Source of the DNA: Proteiniphilum saccharofermentans
GTDB lineage: Bacteria; Bacteroidota; Bacteroidia; Bacteroidales; Dysgonomonadaceae
Direction: 5' to 3'
Assembly (NCBI RefSeq): GCF_900095135.1
Contig: NZ_LT605205.1
Span: 434,001-498,000 of the forward strand
Length of the DNA stretch: 64,000 nt
The position numbers were made by a program, and so were the translations under genes. Numbering within the stretch: the first letter of the stretch is position 1; the number at the start of each line of letters is the position of its first letter. The notes under the pieces are model-generated. The model worked only from the letters and a program-made list of their open reading frames with translations, was not told the DNA's origin and did no database searches. Positions 8,642-16,958 of this stretch are shown one piece after another.

Positions 8642-9469
8642 CTATAAATTATATTCTGCTATATATTGTATTTTAAAACTCTCAGAAATTCGTTTTTTTT
8701 CTTCATTGGTGGCAATCATGAAAACTGTACTTAGTACTTCGGCATCTAATGGATTTTCTAACATTACGGCGATCGCCTTATGTTCGTTCACCGGTTTCAT
8801 TGATCCAGGCCGTGCAATATGTCCTGTATACGAAGGCGTATTCCCTGAGATCGAGAGTGCCATATCCTTTAAAGATATTTCATCCAAAACTACACCTTGG
8901 TTATATGGATTTTCAAAACTCACTTTCCATGCATCTCCGTAAGGATGATGTCCAATCCCCATTATGGAGCTATTCCCGAAATCTACAAAGCAATCTTTTA
9001 CACCGGTCTTATGGATTATACCCTTAATTTTCAGCAATGCATATCCCTTGGCATATCCACCAAAATCCAATGAAATATCTTTTTTCAGAAAGAATACCGT
9101 GCACTCTTTTTCATTCAGGAGTACTTTCGAGAAATCGTTTAATGTGATGTCAAACAATCCCATTGTATGTTCATAATACATCTGACAACTTCTTAGGATG
9201 GACCACATTTCCCGATCCGGATAAACCGGTGCGTGAATGGCCTCACGATTGATCTTTGAAGTTTCGCTTGCACTGTCAAAGCGATTAAAGAGCTGATCAA
9301 GTCGTTGAAGTTCGGAATTTATATAGTTCCAGGCTTCTTGGCATTTCAATCTGTCTTGATCTATAATTAGCAAATCAAAGCGTGTTCCCATTATATTTTT
9401 TAATGAGCCATGGAACATCATTGATGAAGCATAATAAATTCCGCCGTTGTCAATTCCTTTCTTTTGCAA
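8642..9469 (-). CDS. apbE: FAD:protein FMN transferase (ApbE family)
   Basis: The 275-residue protein shows ApbE signatures: MGTRFDLL near the start, LFNRFDSASETSKIN, the FAD-binding DFGGYAKGYAL, VDFGNSSIMG, and a C-terminal DAEVLSTVFM, which matches the usual D-A-x-x-T metal site. ApbE moves FMN from FAD onto a threonine or serine of a target flavoprotein. Most bacterial ApbE proteins are lipoproteins, but this one lacks a signal peptide or lipobox, which suggests that it works in the cytoplasm. The start overlaps the upstream Gfo/Idh-like gene by 20 nt. A nearby flavoprotein target is not obvious. Confidence 0.85.
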   Translation of the reverse strand: MQKKGIDNGGIYYASSMMFHGSLKNIMGTRFDLLIIDQDRLKCQEAWNYINSELQRLDQLFNRFDSASETSKINREAIHAPVYPDREMWSILRSCQMYYEHTMGLFDITLNDFSKVLLNEKECTVFFLKKDISLDFGGYAKGYALLKIKGIIHKTGVKDCFVDFGNSSIMGIGHHPYGDAWKVSFENPYNQGVVLDEISLKDMALSISGNTPSYTGHIARPGSMKPVNEHKAIAVMLENPLDAEVLSTVFMIATNEEKKRISESFKIQYIAEYNL

Positions 9470-10859
9470 TTTCTACAGCTTTTGTTGTGATATAATATTT
9501 TGCCAATGTATTGGCTCTTTCCCATTCCGGCATATCCCGGTTTACCAGGAAGTTGAAAAAACTTTCTGCAACCTGTTTGAAATGCGATTCATGCCCCTCT
9601 CTGTTTACCTCAGGGATATTGATAAGATACTCTCCTTTAGTAGATGTGGGTGAAACAGATACGAAAGGATAAGTTGTCTGGATTTTTTTGATCGCTTTTT
9701 TCATGCTGTCGGAAAATTTGTTTTCGTCTAATCCTTCGGGCTTCTGTACGTACAACTGCTTTATAAAATTATGTTCCTTGTCCTGTACCGTTTTCAGAAT
9801 GGCTTTTGTTCCTTGTACAACCGACCTGAAAGTATCACCGCTACCTTCCGGCGCCTGCCAGTTCCAGATAACTTTTAAGCCTATCGCCCGATTTTTCACA
9901 TCAAAATTGACCGTACCGTTGGCATAAACCTTCAATATGGAGTTGTCAAGGTATTTTTGCAGATAATCGGGAAAAGAGGTTTCTCCGGTTGATTTTGTAA
10001 ATTGTGCCAATGTAATTTCGGTGGGCCAGTGGGTGGATGAGATGTTCCCGATATCCCGGATATACTCTATGGATTGATTGGAAAAACATTTCCAGAACAG
10101 CAAGTCGATAAGGTGTGTGGTCACATCAGCAATGCCCTCTCCCTGTTGTTCTACATCGTAGTACCATGCCGGACGGATTAGCGGTGCTCCGGATACTTCT
10201 TTATAGAAATGATGTACGCTTTCCATATATACAGCAGGATCTTCCGGTGTACCTGTTTGGAGCTCTCCAAAGAAATCTTGATTATTGATGAGTTTCTTCT
10301 CTATGATATTCAGCAGATCATAACGCTCGGTCATCATATCATATAATAGCACATTGTGCGCTTCGGCATTGGCATACGCTTCTTGGAGCAAATGGAAATC
10401 TTCCCGCTTAATTGCCATGGGTTTATCAGAAAGCACATTTAAACCGGCATCTACGGCACTGAGAATATATCCTGTCTTCTCTTTGTTGTTACCGGCAAGT
10501 ATAACTACATTCCCTTTCTTGTCAGTCACCATTTTATTCAGGAAATCGCCACCCGTATAGACAATAGTTTGCCAGTTCGTAGGGTCTTTATCTCTTTGGT
10601 TGAACGATTCTATAGCCGAAAGATATTGTTTTAATCCTGCATCTTCTGCAGGTGCATATACAAATACCGAATCGTTTACCTGTGGCATGCTGCTTTTTTG
10701 GAGTAGATTAGCATGAAAATGACCGGGGGCAACCACAATTAATTGTATTTCTCCCATTTCCCCTGTGAATATTGTCTCTTCTTTGGTTGCGTTGTTATTT
10801 TTTTGCACACAAGATAGTAACATCAAACCTATTGCGACAATTTTAAGATATTGTTTCAT
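9450..10859 (-). CDS. Lipoprotein with Gfo/Idh/MocA-like oxidoreductase domain
   Basis: This 469-residue protein begins with a lipoprotein signal (MKQYLKIVAIGLMLLSC, lipobox LLSC at residue 17). An N-terminal Rossmann-like half contains VILAGNNKEKTGYI and VLSDKPMAI, where DKP replaces the EKP motif. The C-terminal part resembles the 'putative oxidoreductase C-terminal' family of Bacteroidota. A lipid anchor would place an NAD-type fold outside the cytoplasm, where a tightly held cofactor would be needed. It lies 9 nt after the third Gfo/Idh gene and overlaps apbE by 20 nt. Confidence 0.78.
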   Translation of the reverse strand: MKQYLKIVAIGLMLLSCVQKNNNATKEETIFTGEMGEIQLIVVAPGHFHANLLQKSSMPQVNDSVFVYAPAEDAGLKQYLSAIESFNQRDKDPTNWQTIVYTGGDFLNKMVTDKKGNVVILAGNNKEKTGYILSAVDAGLNVLSDKPMAIKREDFHLLQEAYANAEAHNVLLYDMMTERYDLLNIIEKKLINNQDFFGELQTGTPEDPAVYMESVHHFYKEVSGAPLIRPAWYYDVEQQGEGIADVTTHLIDLLFWKCFSNQSIEYIRDIGNISSTHWPTEITLAQFTKSTGETSFPDYLQKYLDNSILKVYANGTVNFDVKNRAIGLKVIWNWQAPEGSGDTFRSVVQGTKAILKTVQDKEHNFIKQLYVQKPEGLDENKFSDSMKKAIKKIQTTYPFVSVSPTSTKGEYLINIPEVNREGHESHFKQVAESFFNFLVNRDMPEWERANTLAKYYITTKAVEIAKERN

Positions 10860-10868
10860 TACTGCAAG

Positions 10869-11867
10869 TTATTTTAATTCCTGAAGTAATTGATGGGCTT
10901 CTTTTAAGCCTTTACGATAAGTTTCTTCCATCAGAATAATTTTTCCTCCTTTGCGTTTACTTTCATTAGAAGCTTCCATAAAAGTAAATATCTCCAGAGT
11001 TTCTTTTTCTGTTACAGGAGGAATTTCGGTTTTGAAAAATTTCACTATTTCGTCTAAAAGAACCCCGTAGCCTTCAAATCCTCCGGCAGGAGCTGCCCCG
11101 TTATCGGTAAAAACAGTACCCCCGTAAACATGCTTTCCGGTACGACGACCTCTGAATGTGCCGATACGGCCATCGTTCCATAAACCGACCACCACATCTG
11201 TACCTTCAGCCGACATACGGTTCACCGATACACAACCTGTCCCCAGAATAGTAAATAATCCTTCTATTCCATGAATGCCATACCATCCGAAGTCGGGATG
11301 GGTCAATTCTCTTGTTGCGGGTGAATAGGTGTCTGCTCCAAGTATCTTTCCCAATTCTCCGTTGCGTAGTTTTTGATTTTGAGGGGTAAAGCGAACAGCG
11401 GAGGAAGAGAAAATAGGAACCTTGTATTCTTTGGACAGTTGGTAAATCGCGATGGCTTGAGCGAGTGTGGCCCCAAGGGGTTTATCTATAAACATGGGCT
11501 TCCCGGCCTTGAATACTTCGTAAGCCTGTTCCAGATGGAGATTCCCATCGTTGGTTTCCAGCATTACGCAGTCTACTTTATCCAATAATTCAGCAATGGA
11601 TGAAACAACCTCCACCCCCATTTCCTTTACTTGCTCTATATAGCCGGGGATTCGATCGTAACTCGATTTGATTGTTTTTGATCCATAGGGATAGGCGGCC
11701 ACAATCCTGAAATCTTTATATTGCTCCTTTTTATCATTTCCGTTCAATTCTTTAGTGAATGCGATGGCGTGAGAGGTATCCAATCCGATAATTCCTACCT
11801 TTATCTGTGCCTGGGCTATCAATAAAAGTCCCGACAAAATAGCTGATAAAATAATTTTTAGTCTCAT
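10869..11867 (-). CDS. Secreted Gfo/Idh/MocA-family oxidoreductase
   Basis: I start this gene at 11867 so that the protein begins with the signal peptide MRLKIILSAILSGLLLIAQA; a start at 11897 would add ten residues in front of it. The mature protein opens with the Rossmann strand IKVGIIGLDTSHA and contains FIDKPLGATLAQA at the EKP position. The domain is about 313 residues long, shorter than the other two Gfo/Idh-type proteins here. Being one of three such proteins in a row, it probably acts on a sugar or keto-sugar intermediate; that is inferred from context. Confidence 0.78.
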   Translation of the reverse strand: MRLKIILSAILSGLLLIAQAQIKVGIIGLDTSHAIAFTKELNGNDKKEQYKDFRIVAAYPYGSKTIKSSYDRIPGYIEQVKEMGVEVVSSIAELLDKVDCVMLETNDGNLHLEQAYEVFKAGKPMFIDKPLGATLAQAIAIYQLSKEYKVPIFSSSAVRFTPQNQKLRNGELGKILGADTYSPATRELTHPDFGWYGIHGIEGLFTILGTGCVSVNRMSAEGTDVVVGLWNDGRIGTFRGRRTGKHVYGGTVFTDNGAAPAGGFEGYGVLLDEIVKFFKTEIPPVTEKETLEIFTFMEASNESKRKGGKIILMEETYRKGLKEAHQLLQELK

Positions 11868-11925
11868 AATAATTGAATTTTTAGAATCAAGAATCAAGAT
11901 TCAAGACACAGTATCTATTGTTTTT

Positions 11926-12714
11926 TTAATTTAAAAGTGATGCACTTGCTTTATCCAGGTAGAGAACAGCATCTTCTTTTGTCCTCAAAATAGTAGCCGG
12001 ACATTTCTCGCTGATCTCTTCATTTAATGTACGGTAGACCGCCTCAGCCTTGTTTTTAGCCGGTACCATGCAGAACATATATTTAGCTTTCAACAGGGCA
12101 GGGATGGTAACTGTAATAGCATGGGTAGGTACTATGTCTATGCTGGAAAACAGATTCTCATTTACTTGCTGTTGCCTGCAAGACATATCCAGTTCTACTG
12201 CTTTTACTTGTTTCGGATCATTGAAGTCAGCTACAGGAGGATCGTTGAATGCAATGTGTCCGTTCTCCCCAATCCCGAGACAAACAATATCTACCGGGTA
12301 CTGATTCAGCAACCCTGCATATCTCTCGCATTCAGCGTAAGGATCTTCGGCCCTGCCGTTTATATAATGGATGCTTTTAAACGGGACTTTGTCGAAAATA
12401 CGCTCTTTCAGGAAATTTCCGAATCCTTGCGGCGCATCTTTTTCCAATCCTATGTACTCGTCCATATGAAAAGCATTGATCTTTTCCCAGCGGATTTGCT
12501 TATCGGCAATCAATTCTTTCATAAAATCACTTTGTGATGGTGCGGCCGCAAAGATCATATTGATCTCCTCTTTTTCTCCGAGTAATTGCCGGATGGTCTC
12601 CGATACATTAGCCGCCGCTTCCTTACCCATTTCCTCTCGCGTATGGAAGATTTTTACTTCCAACATTCCTTTAGTGAATGTGATTACATTCGTGTTAATT
12701 TCGGTATATGACAT
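11926..12714 (-). CDS. nagB: Glucosamine-6-phosphate deaminase (NagB family)
   Basis: This protein of about 262 residues retains the NagB landmarks: NAFHMDEYIGL with the general-base aspartate, and CLGIGENGHIAFNDPP with the ring-opening Asp/His. I chose MSYTEINTN at 12714, which overlaps nagA by 20 nt; upstream starts add a stretch lying inside nagA, and an internal Met at 12666 is also possible. NagB converts glucosamine-6-phosphate to fructose-6-phosphate plus ammonia in the cytoplasm. Translational overlap with nagA supports a two-step amino-sugar catabolic module. Sequence detail suggests a Bacteroidota-specific branch rather than classical hexameric NagB. Confidence 0.83.
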   Translation of the reverse strand: MSYTEINTNVITFTKGMLEVKIFHTREEMGKEAAANVSETIRQLLGEKEEINMIFAAAPSQSDFMKELIADKQIRWEKINAFHMDEYIGLEKDAPQGFGNFLKERIFDKVPFKSIHYINGRAEDPYAECERYAGLLNQYPVDIVCLGIGENGHIAFNDPPVADFNDPKQVKAVELDMSCRQQQVNENLFSSIDIVPTHAITVTIPALLKAKYMFCMVPAKNKAEAVYRTLNEEISEKCPATILRTKEDAVLYLDKASASLLN

Positions 12715-13885
12715 TTCCTTCCAAGATTGTGTATGAAACATTAATATTATTATCAAAAATAACAAAATCGGCATCTTTACCCTTCTGAATAGATCCTTTC
12801 TGCTGATCTATCTTCATCATGCGGGCCGGGGTTAAGGTTATCATCTTTACCGCTTCCACCAAAGGGACTTCAGCTATGTTTACCATGGTTCTGACTAACC
12901 GGTCGGTAGTAGCAACACTTCCTGCAAAAGCTGTACGATCTGGCAGTTTGGCCACACCATCTTCAATGATTACCTTTTGCCCTTTGTCGAGGCTACCCAA
13001 TATGGATTCTCCATCGGGCATACCTGCTCCCCTCATTGAGTCGGTAACGAGTGCAGTTTTGTCAGGACCTTTGAATTTATATACGAACTGAAGGAGAGAT
13101 TTGGGCAAATGTACTCCATCGGCAATAATTTCCACATTCATGTTATCGATCAGATAGGCTGCTTCAACAATCCCGGCATACCGGAAAGCATTCCGACGGG
13201 TGACGGTCGACATTGCCGAATAGAGATGGGTGATATGGTTGAATCCGGCATTGTAAGCATCCACTACCTCTTCGTAGATGGCATCGCTATGTGCAATAGA
13301 AGTAAGTATATTCTTTTCTGCGAGCACTTTCCCGAACTCTAATGCACCGGGCAGTTCCGGTGCGAGACTCCATCGAACGATATCGTCCGATGCTTCCAAT
13401 ATCTTATTGTATTCTTCCGGTTCGGGATTTCTGAGATATTTGGGATCCTGTGCCCCCCGTTGGTTATATGCGAAATAAGGACCTTCAAGATGCAGGCCGA
13501 GAAATAGGGCTCCCTTATTGTTCTGTTTTACCGCTTCTTTATAGGTGGCAAAAGTTTTCAGCAGTTCTTCAAACGTACTGGTAAGAGTGGTAGGCAGCAG
13601 TGCTGTTGTTCCATGTTTGGCATGCATTTCTGCCGCTCCAAGGTATGCCTCGACGGTTCCATCCATAAAGTCGTGTCCGCCACCACCGTGGGTGTGGATA
13701 TCGATGAATCCGGACGATACATATTTGTTTTGGGCATCAATGACCATATCTTCGTTACCGAAAACAACTGCTTCCGTGCTTACGATGTCAATTATTTTTC
13801 CGTTCTCACATACAATAGCCAGATTCTCTTCTATCCTATCAGGGAAAATGACCTTTCCGTTTTTTATGATGATTCGATTATTCAT
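12695..13885 (-). CDS. nagA: N-acetylglucosamine-6-phosphate deacetylase
   Basis: This 396-residue amidohydrolase-superfamily protein shows a metal-site strand GFIDIHTHGGGGHDF, the HLEGPYF substrate loop, the metal-binding histidine in SIAHSDA and the HITHLYSAM motif, with VTDSMRGAGMPDG carrying the catalytic aspartate. It removes the acetyl group from GlcNAc-6-phosphate, giving glucosamine-6-phosphate for the NagB encoded directly downstream. It is cytoplasmic. The length and motif order match the family. It lies 97 nt downstream of the MFS transporter gene, separated by a low-complexity A-rich repeat. Confidence 0.93.
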   Translation of the reverse strand: MNNRIIIKNGKVIFPDRIEENLAIVCENGKIIDIVSTEAVVFGNEDMVIDAQNKYVSSGFIDIHTHGGGGHDFMDGTVEAYLGAAEMHAKHGTTALLPTTLTSTFEELLKTFATYKEAVKQNNKGALFLGLHLEGPYFAYNQRGAQDPKYLRNPEPEEYNKILEASDDIVRWSLAPELPGALEFGKVLAEKNILTSIAHSDAIYEEVVDAYNAGFNHITHLYSAMSTVTRRNAFRYAGIVEAAYLIDNMNVEIIADGVHLPKSLLQFVYKFKGPDKTALVTDSMRGAGMPDGESILGSLDKGQKVIIEDGVAKLPDRTAFAGSVATTDRLVRTMVNIAEVPLVEAVKMITLTPARMMKIDQQKGSIQKGKDADFVIFDNNINVSYTILEGNVIYRN

Positions 13886-13887
13886 AG

Positions 13888-13922
13888 AAACTAAAAACTA
13901 AAAGTGAAAAACTAAAAACTAA
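13888..13922. repeat. A-rich tandem repeat (aaactaaa-type) upstream of nagA
   Basis: The spacer between nagA and the MFS gene contains several near-identical copies of an aaaactaaaaact unit. No open frame or hairpin is apparent in it. Confidence 0.6.
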
Positions 13923-13982
13923 AGAATTTGGGATGTTTGATTTGGGATTTGGAAAACCTTTTCACCTTTCTATCATTCCACA

Positions 13983-15329
13983 TTATTTTCTCCATGATTT
14001 GATTTTGTGTCCACTGGCAGCGTACCAAACAATATAGGCAAAGCAGGGAATCAGGATCCAATAAGCCTGTTTCATTGCCTCAAAGGGAGATAAAGATGCA
14101 TTTAATTCTACAAAAGCATTATAAACGATGGGCATGATAGCGCTACCGCTTAAAGCCATTACGAGGAATGCGGAACCCAGATTAGTGTATTTTCCTAATC
14201 CGTTAATTGCCAACGGCCAGATGCCGGCATATAGCAGGGCATTCGGAAGTCCCATCATCACTAAGTACCAAAGGGAGATATCGGAAGTGATCCCAAGAAA
14301 CCGTACCGTTCCCGACGTGGTTATCATCATCACAGATAGCAGTAAATTGATAGAGGCACAAATCAGGAGGGCATTCCGTTGCTTCAGATATTTTGGTATA
14401 AGCACGATTCCTGAAAAATAACCGATAAAAGTCAGCAACATAGTGTAAGAGGGTATGTTTTGGGCAGGCCCCGCAAGGCTCTCACCCATAGTTCCCGCAT
14501 ATTTAATACTGGTTCCTAATGCGATCATCTGGGTTCCTATATGAAAGAACATGGCAACCACTCCTAATATGAGTGCTGGATATTGTAAGATGGATTTACG
14601 TGAATTTTCATCTTGCTCGGATCGCTTATTTACTATTGAGGGATCCAGATCAGGTAAAGGCGAATAACGGACAATTATACCGAAGATAAACAGGGCAATA
14701 GCCAAAATGAGGTAGGGTGTCATTACCCCCTTTATTAGGGTATCTAAAGCCGTTTCTAAAGCTTCCCCGGTGTAATTTCCCGCTTCAATATCCCGCATCA
14801 GTACTTTGTCGGATTCCCTGATAACGACGGCTGCAAATATCAGATTTGCAATCACTCCTGCCAGTTTGTTGCCGGTTCCTACAATGCTCATCCGTTTGGC
14901 GGCGCTTTCTATGGGGCCTACAATAGTTACATAGGGGTTAGCCGCAGACTGGAGAATAGCCAGTCCCACTCCCAACAGGAATAATCCCAACAGGAATATT
15001 TGATAGATACGCCAGTAAGCAGCCGGAACAAAAAGCAAAGCTCCTATCGACATACACCATAATCCAAACATCATCCCTTTTTTGTATCCTACCTTATTTA
15101 ATAAAAAAGAAGAAGGGATTGCCATGATCAAATAGGCAATATAAAAGGCAAATGTCACCAGATAGGACTGGAAATTCGATAATTGAAGAGTTAGCTGGAA
15201 ATAGGGTATTAAGATGGTGTTTACCCATGATACCAATCCGAAAATAAAAAACAGCAGCGCCAGTATTATCATCGATTTGATGGTAGTGCTTCTGTCTTGT
15301 ACATGATTGATTTGAGGATTGTTACTCAT
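13983..15329 (-). CDS. MFS sugar transporter (FucP/NagP-like)
   Basis: The protein of about 448 residues has some 12 hydrophobic helices and the layout of the FucP-like major facilitator branch, including AANPYVTIVGP after helix 4. I use the start at 15329 (MSNNPQIN), because the 19 residues in front of it in the longer frame look like untranslated leader and a good -7 box lies just upstream. Bacteroidota members of this group import GlcNAc, fucose or other hexoses by proton symport across the inner membrane. The next genes being nagA and nagB makes GlcNAc or a related amino sugar the likely cargo. Confidence 0.83.
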   Translation of the reverse strand: MSNNPQINHVQDRSTTIKSMIILALLFFIFGLVSWVNTILIPYFQLTLQLSNFQSYLVTFAFYIAYLIMAIPSSFLLNKVGYKKGMMFGLWCMSIGALLFVPAAYWRIYQIFLLGLFLLGVGLAILQSAANPYVTIVGPIESAAKRMSIVGTGNKLAGVIANLIFAAVVIRESDKVLMRDIEAGNYTGEALETALDTLIKGVMTPYLILAIALFIFGIIVRYSPLPDLDPSIVNKRSEQDENSRKSILQYPALILGVVAMFFHIGTQMIALGTSIKYAGTMGESLAGPAQNIPSYTMLLTFIGYFSGIVLIPKYLKQRNALLICASINLLLSVMMITTSGTVRFLGITSDISLWYLVMMGLPNALLYAGIWPLAINGLGKYTNLGSAFLVMALSGSAIMPIVYNAFVELNASLSPFEAMKQAYWILIPCFAYIVWYAASGHKIKSWRK

Positions 15330-15352
15330 ATTGTTATAAGTTTGAAGAAATA

Positions 15353-15391
15353 GGAAGTAGGACTTCCTCTTGTACTTAAAGCACAAAATTA
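15353..15391 (-). promoter_or_regulatory. -7 box and inverted repeat upstream of MFS gene
   Basis: On the minus strand TAATTTTG (15391-15384) fits the Bacteroidota TAnnTTTG -7 box. A dyad GGAAGT-AGG-ACTTCC (15353-15367) follows, placed where it would lie at or just after the transcript start. The -33 element is weak. The half-site resembles the palindrome at 6580-6593. Confidence 0.4.
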
Positions 15392-15446
15392 TTTTTTTAT
15401 ATGGTATAGAAATGCTTTAAAAACGTAATTGTGTTTTCAAATAACG

Positions 15447-16610
15447 TTATGCGGTGCGGGAATCACTGTATTTCTTACGATATTCGATGGGAGTACAGCC
15501 TTTCATCTTTTTAAATATTCTTGCGATATTCTTACAGTCGTTGAACCCTGACTCCAATGCCATGTCGAATAGGGTTCTTTCAGTGGTAACCAATAAATGT
15601 GCAAAATAATCGATCCTACAACTTAGGATAAACTGATAAATAGAGGTTCCCATTTCATCTTTGAATTTCACTTCCAGGTTGCGTCGGGATAACGGAACCA
15701 GCTCTGTAAGTTCCTCAATATTGATATCGGAGATAAAGTTGTCTTCTATGAAATTTACTATTTGGGAGATGTATTCATTAGTGATATCGTATTTTTCTGT
15801 AGATTTCCGAAGCTCAAATCTAGTCGGCCGGATAATGATATTGAAAGGTTCTATAATTTCGCCTTTACTCATCCTATCAATGAGTCTTCCTGCCTCATAT
15901 CCTCCTTTTTCCACATCTGTAACAATAGAAGAGATAGGCGGGTCGGACAGATTACAAATCAGTTCGTCATTATCTACACCCAATAATGCAATCTCTTCGG
16001 GTATTCGGATATTATTGATTTTACAGATTTGGGATACCCTTAATGCGAAATTATCGTCGCAGGCGAATAGTCCCACAGGTTTGGGCAGTGACAAGAGCCA
16101 TTCGTCGAGTTGTATATGGCTGGTTCCCCATTCCTCTCCGTTCAGATTCTCACTTTCGAAATAGTGATAATTCCCGCCTACTTTTTCTATTTGGGTTCTA
16201 AACCCTTCCGCTCTTTCACGTGACCAAACCACCCCTTTATTTCCATAGAATGCAAAATTACGGTAGCGTCTTTTGATGAAAAACTGTGCCGCCATCTCTC
16301 CCGTACCAAAATAATCTCCGGTCAGATTGGAGAAATAGTTACTCCGTTCTTTGTAATTCTGAAGTAGGATAGGAATGTTCAATGAAGCCAGCAGATTTGT
16401 CCCTTCATGGTCCCATCGTGCCACAATGGCATCGGCTTCCCACTCTTTAGCCCACTCCACAATACCCTCTTTACCATATAGTGTTTTGTAGTAAGAGGGC
16501 AATCGGTAAAAAATCCAAGGCCCATGTTCTTTGGAGTATTGGATCAATCCTCTTAGTAGCCGGCGACTGAATTCGCTGGAATAATCAATGAGAATAAGTA
16601 TCTTTAGCAT
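15447..16610 (-). CDS. XylR-like transcription regulator (LacI-type sensor plus AraC HTH)
   Basis: The protein of about 387 residues begins MLKILILIDYSSEFSRRLLR. It has a periplasmic-binding-protein-like sensor (residues about 1-270; see ALLGVDNDELICNLSDPPISS) followed by an AraC-type double helix-turn-helix (about 285-385; ALESGFNDCKNIARIFKK, then TPIEYRKKY). Regulators of this build sense a sugar and activate or repress its uptake and catabolic genes. I prefer the start at 16610 because the twelve residues before it are unlike the family. It probably controls the adjacent MFS-nag operon; the operator is not proven. Confidence 0.85.
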   Translation of the reverse strand: MLKILILIDYSSEFSRRLLRGLIQYSKEHGPWIFYRLPSYYKTLYGKEGIVEWAKEWEADAIVARWDHEGTNLLASLNIPILLQNYKERSNYFSNLTGDYFGTGEMAAQFFIKRRYRNFAFYGNKGVVWSRERAEGFRTQIEKVGGNYHYFESENLNGEEWGTSHIQLDEWLLSLPKPVGLFACDDNFALRVSQICKINNIRIPEEIALLGVDNDELICNLSDPPISSIVTDVEKGGYEAGRLIDRMSKGEIIEPFNIIIRPTRFELRKSTEKYDITNEYISQIVNFIEDNFISDINIEELTELVPLSRRNLEVKFKDEMGTSIYQFILSCRIDYFAHLLVTTERTLFDMALESGFNDCKNIARIFKKMKGCTPIEYRKKYSDSRTA

Positions 16611-16815
16611 AACGGTCAGATTTATTACAATTAGTCGTTTCCTCATTTAGTGTAGCGAAAACATTCAAATATCGAAAAACTTCGGATTTATTATTCAAAT
16701 ATAGATATTTTTTTATATATCTAACAATATGGAAAAATAAAAGTATTGAAGACGGTATCTTTTTATTGAAATTAAAAACGTGTTATGCTGCTAATTTGAT
16801 TATTTACAAAGAAAT

Positions 16816-16860
16816 CCAAAAGTGTCATTCAGGATAGCAATTAAAAGATGACACTTTTGG
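16816..16860. terminator. Hairpin between FAD oxidoreductase and XylR-like genes
   Basis: The 13-nt arms CCAAAAGTGTCAT (16816-16828) and ATGACACTTTTGG (16848-16860) are perfectly complementary around a 19-nt loop. On either strand the stem ends in an A/T run, which fits a bidirectional terminator. Confidence 0.5.
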
Positions 16861-16892
16861 GTGTGAATGCTTTTTTTCCATTCATACAAGGT

Positions 16893-16926
16893 ATAAACTC
16901 TCCATGTTTAATCATGGAGAGTTTAT
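16893..16926. terminator. Perfect 14-bp hairpin just after FAD oxidoreductase stop
   Basis: ATAAACTCTCCATG (16893-16906) and its exact complement (16913-16926) enclose a 6-nt loop, 33 nt beyond the stop of the minus-strand gene at 16959. No T-run follows directly, so it may be a transcript-stabilising hairpin or a protein-binding dyad rather than a simple terminator. Confidence 0.45.
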
Positions 16927-16958
16927 GCGAATGTTATTTCCTGTTTTTCAGAAAGAAA

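Larger units (their letters stand above)
16611..16958. other. Gene-free stretch with two perfect inverted repeats
   Basis: This stretch of about 350 nt holds the promoter region of the XylR-like gene and two hairpin-forming repeats (listed separately). A TATATTTG element on the minus strand, in the AT-rich part near 16700, could be a -7 box for the regulator. I see no credible coding frame. Confidence 0.5.

Noticed and set aside
16893-16926. CRISPR-like repeat
   Set aside because: It is a single hairpin with no repeated copies or spacers.
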